DNA of 64,000 nucleotides from Desulfomonile tiedjei DSM 6799 (GCF_000266945.1 NC_018025.1:3290001-3354000), one strand, 5' to 3'. Counted from the first letter of the stretch, positions 25,850-35,580 are shown. Made by a program: numbers and translations. The notes: generated from the letters alone by a model not told the origin.

Positions 25850-25935
25850 GGTAGAAAATTGTCGGCCTTTCATTGGCTGTCAGCCGGTGGTGGCCGTGCC
25901 TCCGTGCCGGCCAAAATTGGCTTCATAAAAGCGAA
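25850..25935. repeat. MITE-like fragment
   Basis: GGCCGTGCCTCCGTGCCGGCC resembles the central palindrome of the MITE family, but the ends and flanking blocks are missing or too changed to align. It lies between the radical SAM gene and queC. Confidence 0.35.
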
Positions 25936-25946
25936 TAGGTATTTTA

Positions 25947-26648
25947 ATGCAAAAGCGACCGGAAGAAAAAGCAGTTGTATTGCTGTCCGGAGGACTCGAT
26001 TCCACAACATGTCTGGCGATTGCTCGGGCGCAGGGTTATCTCACATATGCGCTGAGTTTCTTCTACGACCAGAGGCACGAAATCGAAATGCGTGCGGCAA
26101 AGCGAGTGGCTGCAATCATGGGGATTACGCATCACCTGATTCTGCAAATCCCTTTAGGCAAAATAGGCGGATCTGCGCTGACCTCAGACCTGCAGGTTCC
26201 AAAAAGCGCGGATATCAGCCACATGCCCCAAGGCATTCCCCTGACCTATGTTCCCGCGCGGAACACCATATTTCTGTCGTTTGCCCTTGCCTGGGCCGAA
26301 GTGCTCGAAGCCGAAAACATTTTCATCGGAGTGAATGCTCTCGATTACAGTGGATATCCGGACTGCCGCCCAGAGTACATTGCTGCGTTCGAGACAATGG
26401 CCAATCTGGGGACCAAGATGGCAGTGGAAGGGTTTATGCGGTTCCGCATTCATACGCCGCTCATACGGCTTTCCAAAGGAGAAATTATCAAGAAAGGGAT
26501 AGAACTGGGTGTGGACTATTCGGCGACACACTCCTGTTACGATCCCGACCCGGAAGGCATGGCTTGCGGCCATTGCGATAGTTGTTTGTTGAGAAAGAAA
26601 GGGTTTGCGGAGGCAGGGGTACCGGACCCCACAGTGTACGTGGAGTGA
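25947..26648 (+). CDS. queC: 7-cyano-7-deazaguanine synthase
   Basis: A 233-residue enzyme that makes preQ0 from 7-carboxy-7-deazaguanine with ATP and ammonia, on the way to queuosine. The N-terminal SGGLDSTT is the PP-loop, and the four zinc cysteines appear in SCYDP...CGHCDSC near the end. Length is normal. The ribosome site is weak (ATAGGT). No other que genes are adjacent. Confidence 0.95.
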   Translation: MQKRPEEKAVVLLSGGLDSTTCLAIARAQGYLTYALSFFYDQRHEIEMRAAKRVAAIMGITHHLILQIPLGKIGGSALTSDLQVPKSADISHMPQGIPLTYVPARNTIFLSFALAWAEVLEAENIFIGVNALDYSGYPDCRPEYIAAFETMANLGTKMAVEGFMRFRIHTPLIRLSKGEIIKKGIELGVDYSATHSCYDPDPEGMACGHCDSCLLRKKGFAEAGVPDPTVYVE

Positions 26649-26673
26649 TCAGAACCATCATTTATCAGCGAGA

Positions 26674-27456
26674 TTAGATATTGATACCGGAAATCTTTAT
26701 GGATTTTGACAGGCGTTGCATTATTTTGTCCACAGAATTTCCTACGTACAGATTTATGGCAGGTGTCGGAGTATGGAGTGCGGCAAGAAAGGTATCATTC
26801 TTACAGTGGAGCAATGCCAGCCTGCCGGTACCGTGGCTGATTGACGTGCCCAGATTTGCAGCAAGCGCCCTTCGTTCGAGATACGCGGACCAGCCATGGT
26901 TGGCAATGAATTCAATTGCTTCTTCCCTTTTGGTCTTCTCCGCTCCTTGCTTCTGAGTCGGATCCGGCAGCATTTCCACAGATCCTCTGAACAGAAGTCT
27001 GTGGACCTCGAACGCATATTTCTTGCCGTGCAATGCCACCTTGAATTTGGCCCCCCTCATTTCTTCTCTTTTGATCGAGAATAGCTGCAGAGCCCATGAA
27101 TTATTCTTCTCCGGGTCTGTGATGACAAAGGTGGCAACATTTATCGGTTTGCCTACCGGCTGCACGAGCGGACGCGGTTCGGTCTGATGAATCTCCGGAC
27201 GCGGTAGTTCAGCAACTGCGGGTTTGTGAGATTTCCACTGCTTGAATTCTTCCTTGCTGAACATTCCTTTTCGGATGAGCATCTTCAGCAATTCCTCAAA
27301 CTGATGGAGCGTCAGCCCGTATTTGTACAGGAACCCCTTGGTACGCAGACCACCCCGCAGATCCTCGAGAACCTGATGCAAATCTATTGCTTCGTCCTGT
27401 TTTTCGATGGTTGCAGTAGTCTCGTCATTCATGTTTTCGTCGTCCGGAGGTTCCAT
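26674..27456 (-). CDS. unrecognised protein with a shared N-terminal module
   Basis: About 260 residues; the start is uncertain (27456 or 27432, neither with a good ribosome site, and the frame is open to 27540). I do not recognise the whole protein. Residues about 29-74 (LEDLRGGLRTKGFLYKYGLT...) align without gaps to residues 12-57 of the PilZ protein at 55675-56202, so this is a reusable module, perhaps helical. The remainder has a central strand-rich stretch (NVATFVITD, WALQLFSI, FKVALHGKKYAFEVHRLLFRG) and a C-terminal part ending in a basic helix. No membrane segment. It converges with queC. Possibly regulatory. Confidence 0.6.
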   Translation of the reverse strand: MEPPDDENMNDETTATIEKQDEAIDLHQVLEDLRGGLRTKGFLYKYGLTLHQFEELLKMLIRKGMFSKEEFKQWKSHKPAVAELPRPEIHQTEPRPLVQPVGKPINVATFVITDPEKNNSWALQLFSIKREEMRGAKFKVALHGKKYAFEVHRLLFRGSVEMLPDPTQKQGAEKTKREEAIEFIANHGWSAYLERRALAANLGTSISHGTGRLALLHCKNDTFLAALHTPTPAINLYVGNSVDKIMQRLSKSIKISGINI

Positions 27457-27576
27457 GTGACCGGAAGCCGTCGTTGTGCCAGTTCTCTCACAATTCAGAG
27501 TGGTTTTAGGCTGTCGTATGATAGCACAGATCGAATGCAACCGGAACAGCCAAAATGGAAGTCAAGCGTGGTTCCA

Positions 27577-29319
27577 TTAGCCTGCAATCTTCGACAGATC
27601 GGGTGGTTGATAATGCTCTCGAGTGAAAGAGCGTTCCAATGTATGTACCTGATCGGCAAAATGCACGACAGCTTCCTGATGCGAAATTGCAAATATCGTC
27701 ATTCTTTCTTTGAGTTGCTGAAGAGTGAGACAGATGTCTTTTTCAGTAACCGGATCCAATGCGGACGTTACTTCATCGAGAATGAGCAGCCTTGGATTTC
27801 TCACAATGGCTCGTGCAATGGCGATTCTCTGGCGCTGACCGCCGGAAAGCTTCATTCCTCGCTCACCTACCGGAGTTTTGGTCCCATCAGGCAATTCGCA
27901 AACAAAATCCCATGCGCCTGCAGACTTGAGAGCGGCTGTAACGCCGGACTCGGAAATCTCGGGATTTCCGAGAGTAACATTCATATGAATCGTATCATGA
28001 AAAAGAATCGATTCCTGGGGCACATATCCGATCAACGATCTCCAGGCTCGCATATCCACCTCGGAAAGAGACACTCCGTCTGTGAGAATTCTTCCGGAAG
28101 AAGGTGGCAACATTCCGGTAATCAGGTCTGCCACAGTGGTTTTTCCCGTTCCTGACGGCCCCATAAGAGCGACAAACGAGTATGCCGGAATACTCAGGGA
28201 AAGGTTCTGAATTACGGCTTTTTCCGCATAGGAAAAGCTCAGGTTTTCCAAACGGAGTTCCCGCTCCAGGGAGGGGGTCGTCTTACCAAGATTGGACTCG
28301 CTATATCGGTTTGCAGCGTCGATACCCGATCTCAGAGATTTCATGGCGCTTTCCACGCGTACGAGCTCCTGGATTTGTGCCTGAATCCCGTCTATTCTCC
28401 CGAGACCTCGCCAAAAAATGAGACCGAGGACCACCATTCCTTCGGCATCGGCATTCCAGTAGACGACCCCCACGTACACTGCCCCGGCCAGGAGCACCGC
28501 AATCAGCGGTTCATTGAGCGCAAAACGTCCTTCGGTGCTGAGGATTTCTTTCTCTCGGGCCTGTTTGAGTTGACCGATCTCAGATTCGAGCAAAGGCCTC
28601 AGGAGGTGTTCGCATGCCATTGCTTTCAAGGGCTTGAGACATTGCAGCCCCTCAACGAGCCTCGACGAAAGCGAACTGAGCAGACGCGTCTGTTTTCTCC
28701 CTGCATCCCGGGTCATGCCAAGGAAGAAACTGAACACAAAAGCTCCCAGTACGCCACATATGGCGACGGAGACACTCAACTGCCAGGAAATCATGAAGCA
28801 GATGATTACGTACACCAGAAGCTGAATGCTGTAACCTATAACGAACAACATACGACGATATCCGTATGCAGCCCTTTCCGCCTCAGTGATGATAGCATTC
28901 GTTACCGCTCCATCCCGAAGCGAGGAAAAATACTCCCAGCGTGCCTGCATTAATGCCCGAATAAGCGAGAGCCTCAAGTCCGCTTCCACATGTGCGACCG
29001 TATAGCCTACCTGTTTGAGCGCAATAAGAACGAGGATCGCTTTTGCAGTCATAGTGACGACCATTACGATCAACAGGCTCCCCAGAGTGGGCTGGAGGTT
29101 CACGTAAGAGAAAGCCTCCTGAACGTAGCGCCCTAAGTCTCCGGTCAACGACGGACCTTTTCCGACAGCGAGAGAGATCAACGGTAGAACGGATGCTATC
29201 CCCACACCTTCAGCCAGAGCCGCAAACGTGAGGCAAATCGTTGCGACTGCGCTTCGTCCCGGATACGCGATAAATAGGGATCTTAAGATGCCGGATCCAC
29301 TCTGATTGTCATCCATCAA
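27577..29319 (-). CDS. ABC exporter, fused membrane and ATPase domains
   Basis: A 580-residue half-transporter of the MsbA/LipA-exporter type. Residues 20-310 carry about six membrane helices; the ATPase has Walker A GPSGTGKTT, Q-loop PQES, signature LSGGQRQR, Walker B LLILDEV and the H-loop ISHQ. It overlaps the AsnB-type gene by ATGA and is the last gene of the long polysaccharide operon on this strand. I infer export of a lipid-linked oligosaccharide or glycolipid. Homodimer likely. No separate Wzm/Wzt pair is seen. Confidence 0.88.
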   Translation of the reverse strand: MMDDNQSGSGILRSLFIAYPGRSAVATICLTFAALAEGVGIASVLPLISLAVGKGPSLTGDLGRYVQEAFSYVNLQPTLGSLLIVMVVTMTAKAILVLIALKQVGYTVAHVEADLRLSLIRALMQARWEYFSSLRDGAVTNAIITEAERAAYGYRRMLFVIGYSIQLLVYVIICFMISWQLSVSVAICGVLGAFVFSFFLGMTRDAGRKQTRLLSSLSSRLVEGLQCLKPLKAMACEHLLRPLLESEIGQLKQAREKEILSTEGRFALNEPLIAVLLAGAVYVGVVYWNADAEGMVVLGLIFWRGLGRIDGIQAQIQELVRVESAMKSLRSGIDAANRYSESNLGKTTPSLERELRLENLSFSYAEKAVIQNLSLSIPAYSFVALMGPSGTGKTTVADLITGMLPPSSGRILTDGVSLSEVDMRAWRSLIGYVPQESILFHDTIHMNVTLGNPEISESGVTAALKSAGAWDFVCELPDGTKTPVGERGMKLSGGQRQRIAIARAIVRNPRLLILDEVTSALDPVTEKDICLTLQQLKERMTIFAISHQEAVVHFADQVHTLERSFTREHYQPPDLSKIAG

Positions 29320-31247
29320 ATTCCGCTCCGTCTGTTTCCTCTTTGCTCGTCGCCTCGGATTATACGATCATGCGGCCTATGCGGGAATCCCGCTGAAGAC
29401 CAATGTGATAACCACAGTTCCAGAACGAGTAAAGCATATAGTAGAACTGTCCCATTAATCCCGGACCGATCCGGATCTGCCAGAAGTGAGTCTATGAATG
29501 TATCGTCCACATACGATCGCACTATGGCGCTGGGGGTTCCGATAGTATCAACAAGGAGGGGTCGCAATTCATGCTTCAGCCATCCGGATAGGGGCGGCTC
29601 GAAACCTCGCTTGCTTCCGCGAATGACCTCCTCCGGTAGCAATCCTGCGTACGCATTTCTCAGGATCGCTTTGGTACGGCCGAATCTGATTTTGTAGGCA
29701 TCGGGAAGTGTGGCGGCGAACTCTGCCAATTCGTGGTCAAGAAGCGGTGAACGGGCCTCAAGAGAAGAGGCCATCGCAGCCATATCCATTTTCACGAGCA
29801 AGTCGCTTGCCAGTAAAACACGAACATCCATGGACATCACATCGTCAAGGGATGCGCAATTCTCACAGTTGACCTGGTTCAACAATTCTTCCGTCCATCG
29901 ATTTTTGGATTTCAACCACACGCTGTCCTTTTGCTCTCCTGCGAGCATATCCAGTGTCCAGACCAGATATCGGGAACCACCGGTGCAGGCCCAGCCTCGA
30001 ATCGTCCTGGCCGCAAAGCCGGCAAGAGATCGTCGATTTCCGGGGAACATCTGTGTTAATCGTCCAAACGTTCTCAGGAGAGATCCGGGCATCAGCGAAA
30101 ACGCTGCCCCATAGCGAAGTGCCAGGTATCGGCGATATCCGGCAAAAAGCTCATCGCCTCCATCACCGTTAAGAACTACTTTGACATGCTCGGAAGCGAG
30201 TTTTGAGATCCTCAATGATGGAATCGCACTGGGGTCCGCAAAGGGCTGATCGTACACGCGCACAACATCCTGAACATCTCGAAGAGGATCTACATCGAGA
30301 TCGAGCAGCGTATTCTGCACGCCAAGATACTCCGAAGTCCGACGCGCCACAGACGATTCATCGAGAGAGCTGCCGGGCATGCGAACCGTAAACGTTCGCA
30401 AAGATGCTCCAAGAGCACGGGCCGCTTCATAAGCCACGATTGACGAATCCATTCCACCGGACAGAAATACTCCAAGGGGCACATCGCTCCGAAGGCGCAA
30501 TTTCACGGCTTCGCTCATGAGATTCCGGCAGCGGTCCAAAAGGTAGTGATACGGTTCACGGGTCTTGGGCGAGTATGAAAGTGTCCAGTATTTCCGTCTC
30601 AGGCTTTCTCGCCCGTCAAATGTCATCCAGGAGCCCGGCTCAAGGGCATACACGTTGTCAAAAATCGTGGACGGCTGAGGAATGCACCCGAGAGACAAAT
30701 AATCGAAAATGCCTTGGTCCCGTACAGACCAGGTCGATCCAACCTGATGAGCGAGCACCCTTAAGGCCTTCAATTCTGATGCGAACAACAACCGATCTTT
30801 TGTGATGCTGTAGTATAAAGGTTTCTTTCCGAAGCGATCCCGGGCAACAAAGAGTTGTCGGTTTAGGGAATCCCACAGCGCAAAGGCGAACATGCCCCGC
30901 AGCTTTCTGCACATCTCCGTACCCTGTTGCTCATAAAGGTGGACCAGGACTTCCGTATCGGTTCGAGTTCGGAAGATGTGGCCGCCAGCCAGCAGAGATT
31001 CCGTTAGTTCGAGGTAGTTATAGATCTCTCCATTGAACACCACAACGATAGAGCCGTCTTCATTGAAGACCGGTTGCTTCCCGCTCTCCAGGTCGATGAT
31101 CGACAAACGGCGGTTCCCCAAAAACACGTTTTCCCCGACAAACGAGCCGCTCTCGTCCGGGCCGCGATGCCGTATCGTATCGAGAGACGCTTCGATACAC
31201 CGGGGATCGAGTCCTCCGGGAACCCACCCGCCTACAATTCCGCACAT
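29316..31247 (-). CDS. asparagine synthase-type glutamine amidotransferase
   Basis: A 643-residue enzyme. It starts MCGIVGG, so Cys2 is the nucleophile of the class II glutaminase domain; RLSIIDLESGKQPV and FNGEIYNY line that site. The synthetase half has the PP-loop LSGGMDSS. In polysaccharide loci such AsnB-like proteins often amidate sugar acids rather than make asparagine (for example those tied to exosortase A systems). The start at 31247 is chosen because the catalytic Cys must be second; its ribosome site is weak. It overlaps the ABC exporter gene. Confidence 0.87.
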   Translation of the reverse strand: MCGIVGGWVPGGLDPRCIEASLDTIRHRGPDESGSFVGENVFLGNRRLSIIDLESGKQPVFNEDGSIVVVFNGEIYNYLELTESLLAGGHIFRTRTDTEVLVHLYEQQGTEMCRKLRGMFAFALWDSLNRQLFVARDRFGKKPLYYSITKDRLLFASELKALRVLAHQVGSTWSVRDQGIFDYLSLGCIPQPSTIFDNVYALEPGSWMTFDGRESLRRKYWTLSYSPKTREPYHYLLDRCRNLMSEAVKLRLRSDVPLGVFLSGGMDSSIVAYEAARALGASLRTFTVRMPGSSLDESSVARRTSEYLGVQNTLLDLDVDPLRDVQDVVRVYDQPFADPSAIPSLRISKLASEHVKVVLNGDGGDELFAGYRRYLALRYGAAFSLMPGSLLRTFGRLTQMFPGNRRSLAGFAARTIRGWACTGGSRYLVWTLDMLAGEQKDSVWLKSKNRWTEELLNQVNCENCASLDDVMSMDVRVLLASDLLVKMDMAAMASSLEARSPLLDHELAEFAATLPDAYKIRFGRTKAILRNAYAGLLPEEVIRGSKRGFEPPLSGWLKHELRPLLVDTIGTPSAIVRSYVDDTFIDSLLADPDRSGINGTVLLYALLVLELWLSHWSSAGFPHRPHDRIIRGDEQRGNRRSGI

Positions 31248-31348
31248 GTTCTTTTTGTCCGAAAGTAACATCCGGAAACCTTTTCTGTAAAAAGGTTCCC
31301 AGATCTTATCTTTTTTAATGCAGATCCGTTTTAGGCAAACCGGCCGGA

Positions 31349-32005
31349 TCAACCGCGAATTTCGCGATTTTCGCCATGATACTCTGATAGTTGATGCGAG
31401 TCGCAGCATGTACCCATGAATTCCTCCATGGTTGCATGCCCTTCCTGCGTAAGCCCTTTTCCCGAGATTACCATCAGCAAAGTCCTTGCAAGAATCCGGA
31501 AATCGAGCCAAAGGGACCAGTGGTCCACGTACCAGACATCCAGCCGGAACTTCTCCTCCCATGAGAGTGCATTGCGGCCGTTTACCTGAGCCCATCCGGT
31601 GATGCCCGGTTTGACTTCATGCCGTCTCATCTGTTCGGGAGTGTATCTATCGAGATACTGCATGAGCAGCGGTCTCGGCCCCACAATGCTCAAATCGCCT
31701 TTCAGCACGTTCCACAGTTGAGGCAGTTCGTCGAGGCTGAATCGCCTGATTGTACTGCCTATCCCGGTAAGACGCTGGGAATCGGGAAGAAGACGCCCTC
31801 CCCGGTCTCGCGCGTCGGTCATGGTTCTGAACTTCAGGAGGGTAAAGGGTTTGGCGCGCAGCCCCGGTCTCTTCTGCCTGAAAAGCACGGGAGATCCCAA
31901 GCTGAATCTCACAACCAGCCCAGTCACAAGTATGATCGGAGAAGCGACGACAAGCCCGGCAGCCGATAAGAAGATATCGAGAAGTCGTTTTACGGCCGAA
32001 CGCAT
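31349..32005 (-). CDS. undecaprenyl-phosphate sugar-1-phosphate transferase
   Basis: A 218-residue membrane enzyme of the PglC/WcaJ-type bacterial sugar transferase family. It puts the first sugar phosphate onto undecaprenyl phosphate. One reentrant membrane helix (about 5-30), then KFRTM, SLDELPQLWNVLKGDLSIVGPRP, PGITGWAQVNGRN and WYVDHWSLWLD, all family signatures; the DE pair is in SLDE. Short length means only the catalytic core is present, like PglC. The frame is open upstream over the methyltransferase gene, but the family starts here. The C-terminal 25 residues are not conserved. Confidence 0.9.
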   Translation of the reverse strand: MRSAVKRLLDIFLSAAGLVVASPIILVTGLVVRFSLGSPVLFRQKRPGLRAKPFTLLKFRTMTDARDRGGRLLPDSQRLTGIGSTIRRFSLDELPQLWNVLKGDLSIVGPRPLLMQYLDRYTPEQMRRHEVKPGITGWAQVNGRNALSWEEKFRLDVWYVDHWSLWLDFRILARTLLMVISGKGLTQEGHATMEEFMGTCCDSHQLSEYHGENREIRG

Positions 32006-32019
32006 TGAAAGAAGCCCGG

Positions 32020-32670
32020 TCAATTCTTGTGAGCGGAAACGAATAACCCGCCGCTCATCGGGATTATATCCGCAGTATGGAAATATGGGCGAACCATTCG
32101 CTGAATCTGATGGGAGGTGTAATAGTAAATGGGGCATCTTCGGATCCAATTGTAACGGATCTTTCGATGAAACCCTCGAAATGCGCTGTACGTCGGAAAA
32201 GTGCAGATGAATACTCGAGAAGTCAGACGTGCTGCAATGTTGATAACCGACTCCGCATCCGCAATGTAATCGAATAATCCTATGGCAAGAACTATGTCGA
32301 ACGGTTCGTGAAAAGCTAATGTTCGCACATCCCCTTGCCTGAACGAACAAACATTCTCTACTCCCATATTTTTCGCCATGACCCGGGAAAACTCTATCAT
32401 CGAAGGAGCGAAATCAACTCCGACGACTCGAGCGGCGCCACGCTTGGCAAATTCGATACTGTACCGCCCGGTTCCGCAACCCATTTCCAGAACGGTCGAT
32501 CCGGGAATATGTCCGCATTTCTCGAAGGTGAGCTCGTACCTCTGGAATAGTCCCTTTCGCATAATCCGGTTGAATGCATAGCGGAGACGATTTTCGTGGG
32601 AATACAATGCATCCCATTGGTCAGGAACGGAGTCAAAATAGACTTTCGCTCCCTCAGACGGAGAGTTCAT
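32020..32670 (-). CDS. SAM-dependent methyltransferase
   Basis: A 216-residue class I methyltransferase. VLEMGCGTGRYSIEFA is motif I, VVGVDFAPSMIEFSR motif II with the acidic residue that binds ribose, and FDIVLAIGLFDYI motif IV. It lies in the polysaccharide operon between the sugar transferase and a deacetylase and overlaps the latter by 17 nt, so methylation of a glycan or its lipid carrier is likely. A GAGGTG ribosome site precedes the start. The exact acceptor is unknown. Confidence 0.83.
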   Translation of the reverse strand: MNSPSEGAKVYFDSVPDQWDALYSHENRLRYAFNRIMRKGLFQRYELTFEKCGHIPGSTVLEMGCGTGRYSIEFAKRGAARVVGVDFAPSMIEFSRVMAKNMGVENVCSFRQGDVRTLAFHEPFDIVLAIGLFDYIADAESVINIAARLTSRVFICTFPTYSAFRGFHRKIRYNWIRRCPIYYYTSHQIQRMVRPYFHTADIIPMSGGLFVSAHKN

Positions 32671-33556
32671 GCGCCAGCACCTCTTTGAAAGAAGCGAACT
32701 TGAATTCCGTGAGCAATGCCGTGAATTTCCGGGGAACTCGCCGAAGCAGCAGGTTGTATTTGCATTCAGTCTTGAAAACCTTCATCCCTGAGCCACCATT
32801 GTCGGGGACGCGAAGCGCTGAAGGGCTAAATTCGTACGGATGGCAATAGAATACGAAAGGAAAGCCTTTGTTGTTTATGGTTCTCAGCAGTCTTCGCATA
32901 AGCGGGTACGGCATGAGTCTGAAGTAGCTCCCACCCGTGAGAATTCTATGGGTGAGGAACGAGACCGTCGAAGGTGGGATTTCTATGATGGATTTGCCTG
33001 CACTGAGCTTCGGGATTGTTCTCTCGGAGGCTGGCGGATATGCGTTTCCAGTCGGAAGGATACTGCTGTCGTACCGAATGCCTTCGGCCGCAAGCGATTC
33101 AATCGCCCAGGACATTGACTGACTGAGGCTGAATTCCGGTGCTCTGAAGCCTATAACTTTTTCGCGGGTAATGGATTCCAGCAAACTAACCGATTTCCGG
33201 ATTTCCTCGCGAAATTGCGGAGGTGCCATACGGTCGAGCACAGTATGGCTGTACCCGTGAGTCGCTATTTCGTGACCGAGGCCGTGAATGCTCTTTACCA
33301 GCTCGGGAAACGCTTCTGCAATGTTTCCCAGTACGAAGAATGTCGCTTTGATGCCCTTGGCCTCGAAGATCTCCAGCAGACGATTCGTCGCTTCTATAAC
33401 ATTTTCGGAGCACTGAATGGTCCGGCCGGTCAGCCTCCTGTAAACGAGTTGCTCCCAGCATTCCAGGTCTACTGACATGACATTCAGGACCGGCCCCACA
33501 CGCGGGTGATTCAGAGCCTCACGGTTAAGGTTCGTTTGCGGTTGATGCCGGTTCAT
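32654..33556 (-). CDS. polysaccharide deacetylase (XrtA-type)
   Basis: A 300-residue NodB-fold protein. VDLECWEQ has the metal-binding Asp-x-Glu variant; KATFFVLG, HEIATHGYSHTVL (H-x-x-x-H ligands) and GFRAPEFS follow in order, and FVFYCHPYEF closes the site. It resembles deacetylases of exosortase-associated polysaccharide loci, though no exosortase is seen here. The start is 33556 with a distant GAGGAG; MSVDLE at 33478 is an alternative. It overlaps both neighbours. Probable role: removal of N-acetyl groups from a surface glycan. Confidence 0.87.
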   Translation of the reverse strand: MNRHQPQTNLNREALNHPRVGPVLNVMSVDLECWEQLVYRRLTGRTIQCSENVIEATNRLLEIFEAKGIKATFFVLGNIAEAFPELVKSIHGLGHEIATHGYSHTVLDRMAPPQFREEIRKSVSLLESITREKVIGFRAPEFSLSQSMSWAIESLAAEGIRYDSSILPTGNAYPPASERTIPKLSAGKSIIEIPPSTVSFLTHRILTGGSYFRLMPYPLMRRLLRTINNKGFPFVFYCHPYEFSPSALRVPDNGGSGMKVFKTECKYNLLLRRVPRKFTALLTEFKFASFKEVLAHELSV

Positions 33557-34751
33557 AGCCGGGCCGAAGCTCCTCTGTCAGAATACCGGACTGTTTTAAG
33601 AGATGAACGTATTCTTCAAATACAGCATTCCAGACGAATTGGGGTCGGAAATCTTTCAAGACCCGTTCCCTCGCACTGTGTCCGTGTCGGACACACAAAG
33701 CAGGATCTCGCAGATAGGTGATTACTGCTTCAGCCATTTCGTTGATATTTCCGGGTTCTACAAGAATGCCGGTCGATCCGTTCACCACCGCGTCTACACA
33801 CCCGGTGACTTTCGTCGCGACCACCGGAATCTCCATGGCTGCGGCTTCAAGGGGCACATTCGGGAATCCTTCAGATTCCGTGGGGAATATTACGACATCG
33901 ATCATGTCATAGTACAAAGGAAGATCTTCATTCTTGACGAAACCCGGCATCCGGACCCGTGGATCGTTTCTGAAGAGTTTCATTGTCTCGAAATCGACAG
34001 GAGCCTGTTTTTCCTCAGAACCGACGAGCAGGAGGACAGCTTCATTACACTGCTCTCTTATCGAAAGCCATGCGCTTGCCAGGTCGGCAATACCTTTTCC
34101 CGAGACAAGGCGTCCGATAAATCCGACCACTCGCACTTCGTCTGAAATGTGGAGTTTGTCTCTGATCTCACGTGCACGCGTGCGGTCCATCAGTGCGGGA
34201 TTGAAGCGGTGTTCGGCATCGACTCCGTTGCTGCTCCCGTTTGCAAGCACTTTTATTTTCCCCGGGCGGCAGAGTTTTTCGGCAATCATCACTTCTGAAA
34301 CGGATGGGCTGACCGAAATGACCTGCCCGGCACATCGGCATGCAAGCCATTCCAACAACTTCAGAATGTTCCGCATGAGCCCGGTCCTGCGATCGATCAT
34401 GACTCCACGGAGCGTGTAAATTCGGATGGGTACCCGTACCAGCCATGCGGCGATCATCGCAAGAGGTCCTGCTTTGCTGGTCGAAGAATGCACAATGTGA
34501 GGCTTCAAGCGCATAAAGAGACGCATTAGTAGAGCAAGGGATACGAGATCCTTCAGCGGAGACGGCTCACGCTGAAATGGAATGGGAAATACGTCTATCT
34601 CGTCTCTTTGGGCAACATCCTCCAGCTCAGCTCCCGGAGAAGCAGCAGCCATCACGGTGAATCCGCGCGATTTGACGTAATCGATCTGGCCTCTCATAAA
34701 GAGTTTTAGAGTGATGGGAACCGTGCACACATGAAGAAGTCGAGGTCTCAT
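33525..34751 (-). CDS. GT4-family glycosyltransferase
   Basis: A 408-residue GT-B protein. The N-terminal half opens PRLLHVCTVPITLKLFMRGQ, and SKAGPLAMIAAWLVRVP lines the acceptor cleft. The C-terminal half has VVGFIGRLVSGKGI and ESEGFPNVPLEAAAMEIPVVA, the E-x7-E retaining GT4 signature. It overlaps the deacetylase gene by 32 nt. Resembles PglA/WcfI-like transferases that act on lipid-linked oligosaccharides. Donor sugar cannot be read from the sequence. Confidence 0.88.
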   Translation of the reverse strand: MRPRLLHVCTVPITLKLFMRGQIDYVKSRGFTVMAAASPGAELEDVAQRDEIDVFPIPFQREPSPLKDLVSLALLMRLFMRLKPHIVHSSTSKAGPLAMIAAWLVRVPIRIYTLRGVMIDRRTGLMRNILKLLEWLACRCAGQVISVSPSVSEVMIAEKLCRPGKIKVLANGSSNGVDAEHRFNPALMDRTRAREIRDKLHISDEVRVVGFIGRLVSGKGIADLASAWLSIREQCNEAVLLLVGSEEKQAPVDFETMKLFRNDPRVRMPGFVKNEDLPLYYDMIDVVIFPTESEGFPNVPLEAAAMEIPVVATKVTGCVDAVVNGSTGILVEPGNINEMAEAVITYLRDPALCVRHGHSARERVLKDFRPQFVWNAVFEEYVHLLKQSGILTEELRPGYEPASTANEP

Positions 34752-34755
34752 GAGG

Positions 34756-35571
34756 TCAATTCGTCGGTATCTCTGTGCGATTCTTCAAATTTCTGCGAAA
34801 AGCCAGATACGCGGTGAATGTTGGAGAGGAGTAGAATCTGCTGTCAAGATCGGGTCTCTCAATGGGGTCCGGGACAGACGAGCCGATCCGTGAGAGCAAA
34901 TCGACTGCCATGTGGATTCCAACTGCATGCTGCTTCAAGGCAAGAGTCCGGGGAGTATCCGAAGATTCCGGTTCAATGGTCGACTGAGCGAGAATGGCCC
35001 CTGTATCCAGTCCCCTGTCAATGAGATGCACGGTTGTACCCACATTTTCCCAGTCATTATTTGCCACTGCCCAGAATGCGCCGTGATTGCCGCGATACCG
35101 AGGCGTGATTCCGCAATGAATATTCATCACGGGAATCCGGCCGAATGCCTCAAGGAGAGGCGAACCAATAACCGACACCCCGGACACCACTACTGCGTCC
35201 GATCTGGTTTGGCTTATAAAATCAAGCACTTCCGGAGAATTGACTGCGTTCGTTTTCAGTACTCGAGATTCCGGGAGCAAGTCATCGGGAAGTTTAATCT
35301 CCTGAGCGAGAATTTCCTCCGATCGGGCAATCGTACCCGGCCTGAACACAACAAAATCCAATACCTTAAAGAGAAGCTGATTCAGAATCGTCGAGAAGCC
35401 GAGCTTCTTCAGACGCTTGAGGAAGATTCCGGCAAGCACAGGGCCTCGACGCTCCAGGACAACTCCAGACACGGGAAATCTCTGTGCAATAGCATTGATC
35501 AATGCATATTGTGGGGCTCCACAACAAGCAAGGATCATGACCCGCGGACTCTCGGGATTCATGCAAGTCAT
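34756..35571 (-). CDS. formyltransferase-family protein
   Basis: A 271-residue protein with a Formyl_trans_N domain. The catalytic triad is visible: Asn and His in MNIHCGITPRYRG and Asp in DRGLDTGAIL. No methionyl-tRNA C-terminal domain is present. In sugar loci such proteins N-formylate amino sugars (for example 4-amino-4,6-dideoxyhexoses) with N10-formyl-THF. PseB/PseC upstream in the same locus make such a 4-amino sugar, so that is an attractive but unproven substrate. Start 35571, or 35562 with GGATGA. Confidence 0.8.
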   Translation of the reverse strand: MTCMNPESPRVMILACCGAPQYALINAIAQRFPVSGVVLERRGPVLAGIFLKRLKKLGFSTILNQLLFKVLDFVVFRPGTIARSEEILAQEIKLPDDLLPESRVLKTNAVNSPEVLDFISQTRSDAVVVSGVSVIGSPLLEAFGRIPVMNIHCGITPRYRGNHGAFWAVANNDWENVGTTVHLIDRGLDTGAILAQSTIEPESSDTPRTLALKQHAVGIHMAVDLLSRIGSSVPDPIERPDLDSRFYSSPTFTAYLAFRRNLKNRTEIPTN

Positions 35572-35580
35572 CCAATTCAG

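Noticed and set aside
31349-33556. Full exosortase A (PEP-CTERM) polysaccharide system
   Set aside because: The deacetylase and amidotransferase resemble such systems, but no exosortase, PEP-CTERM protein or PrsK/PrsR pair is present.
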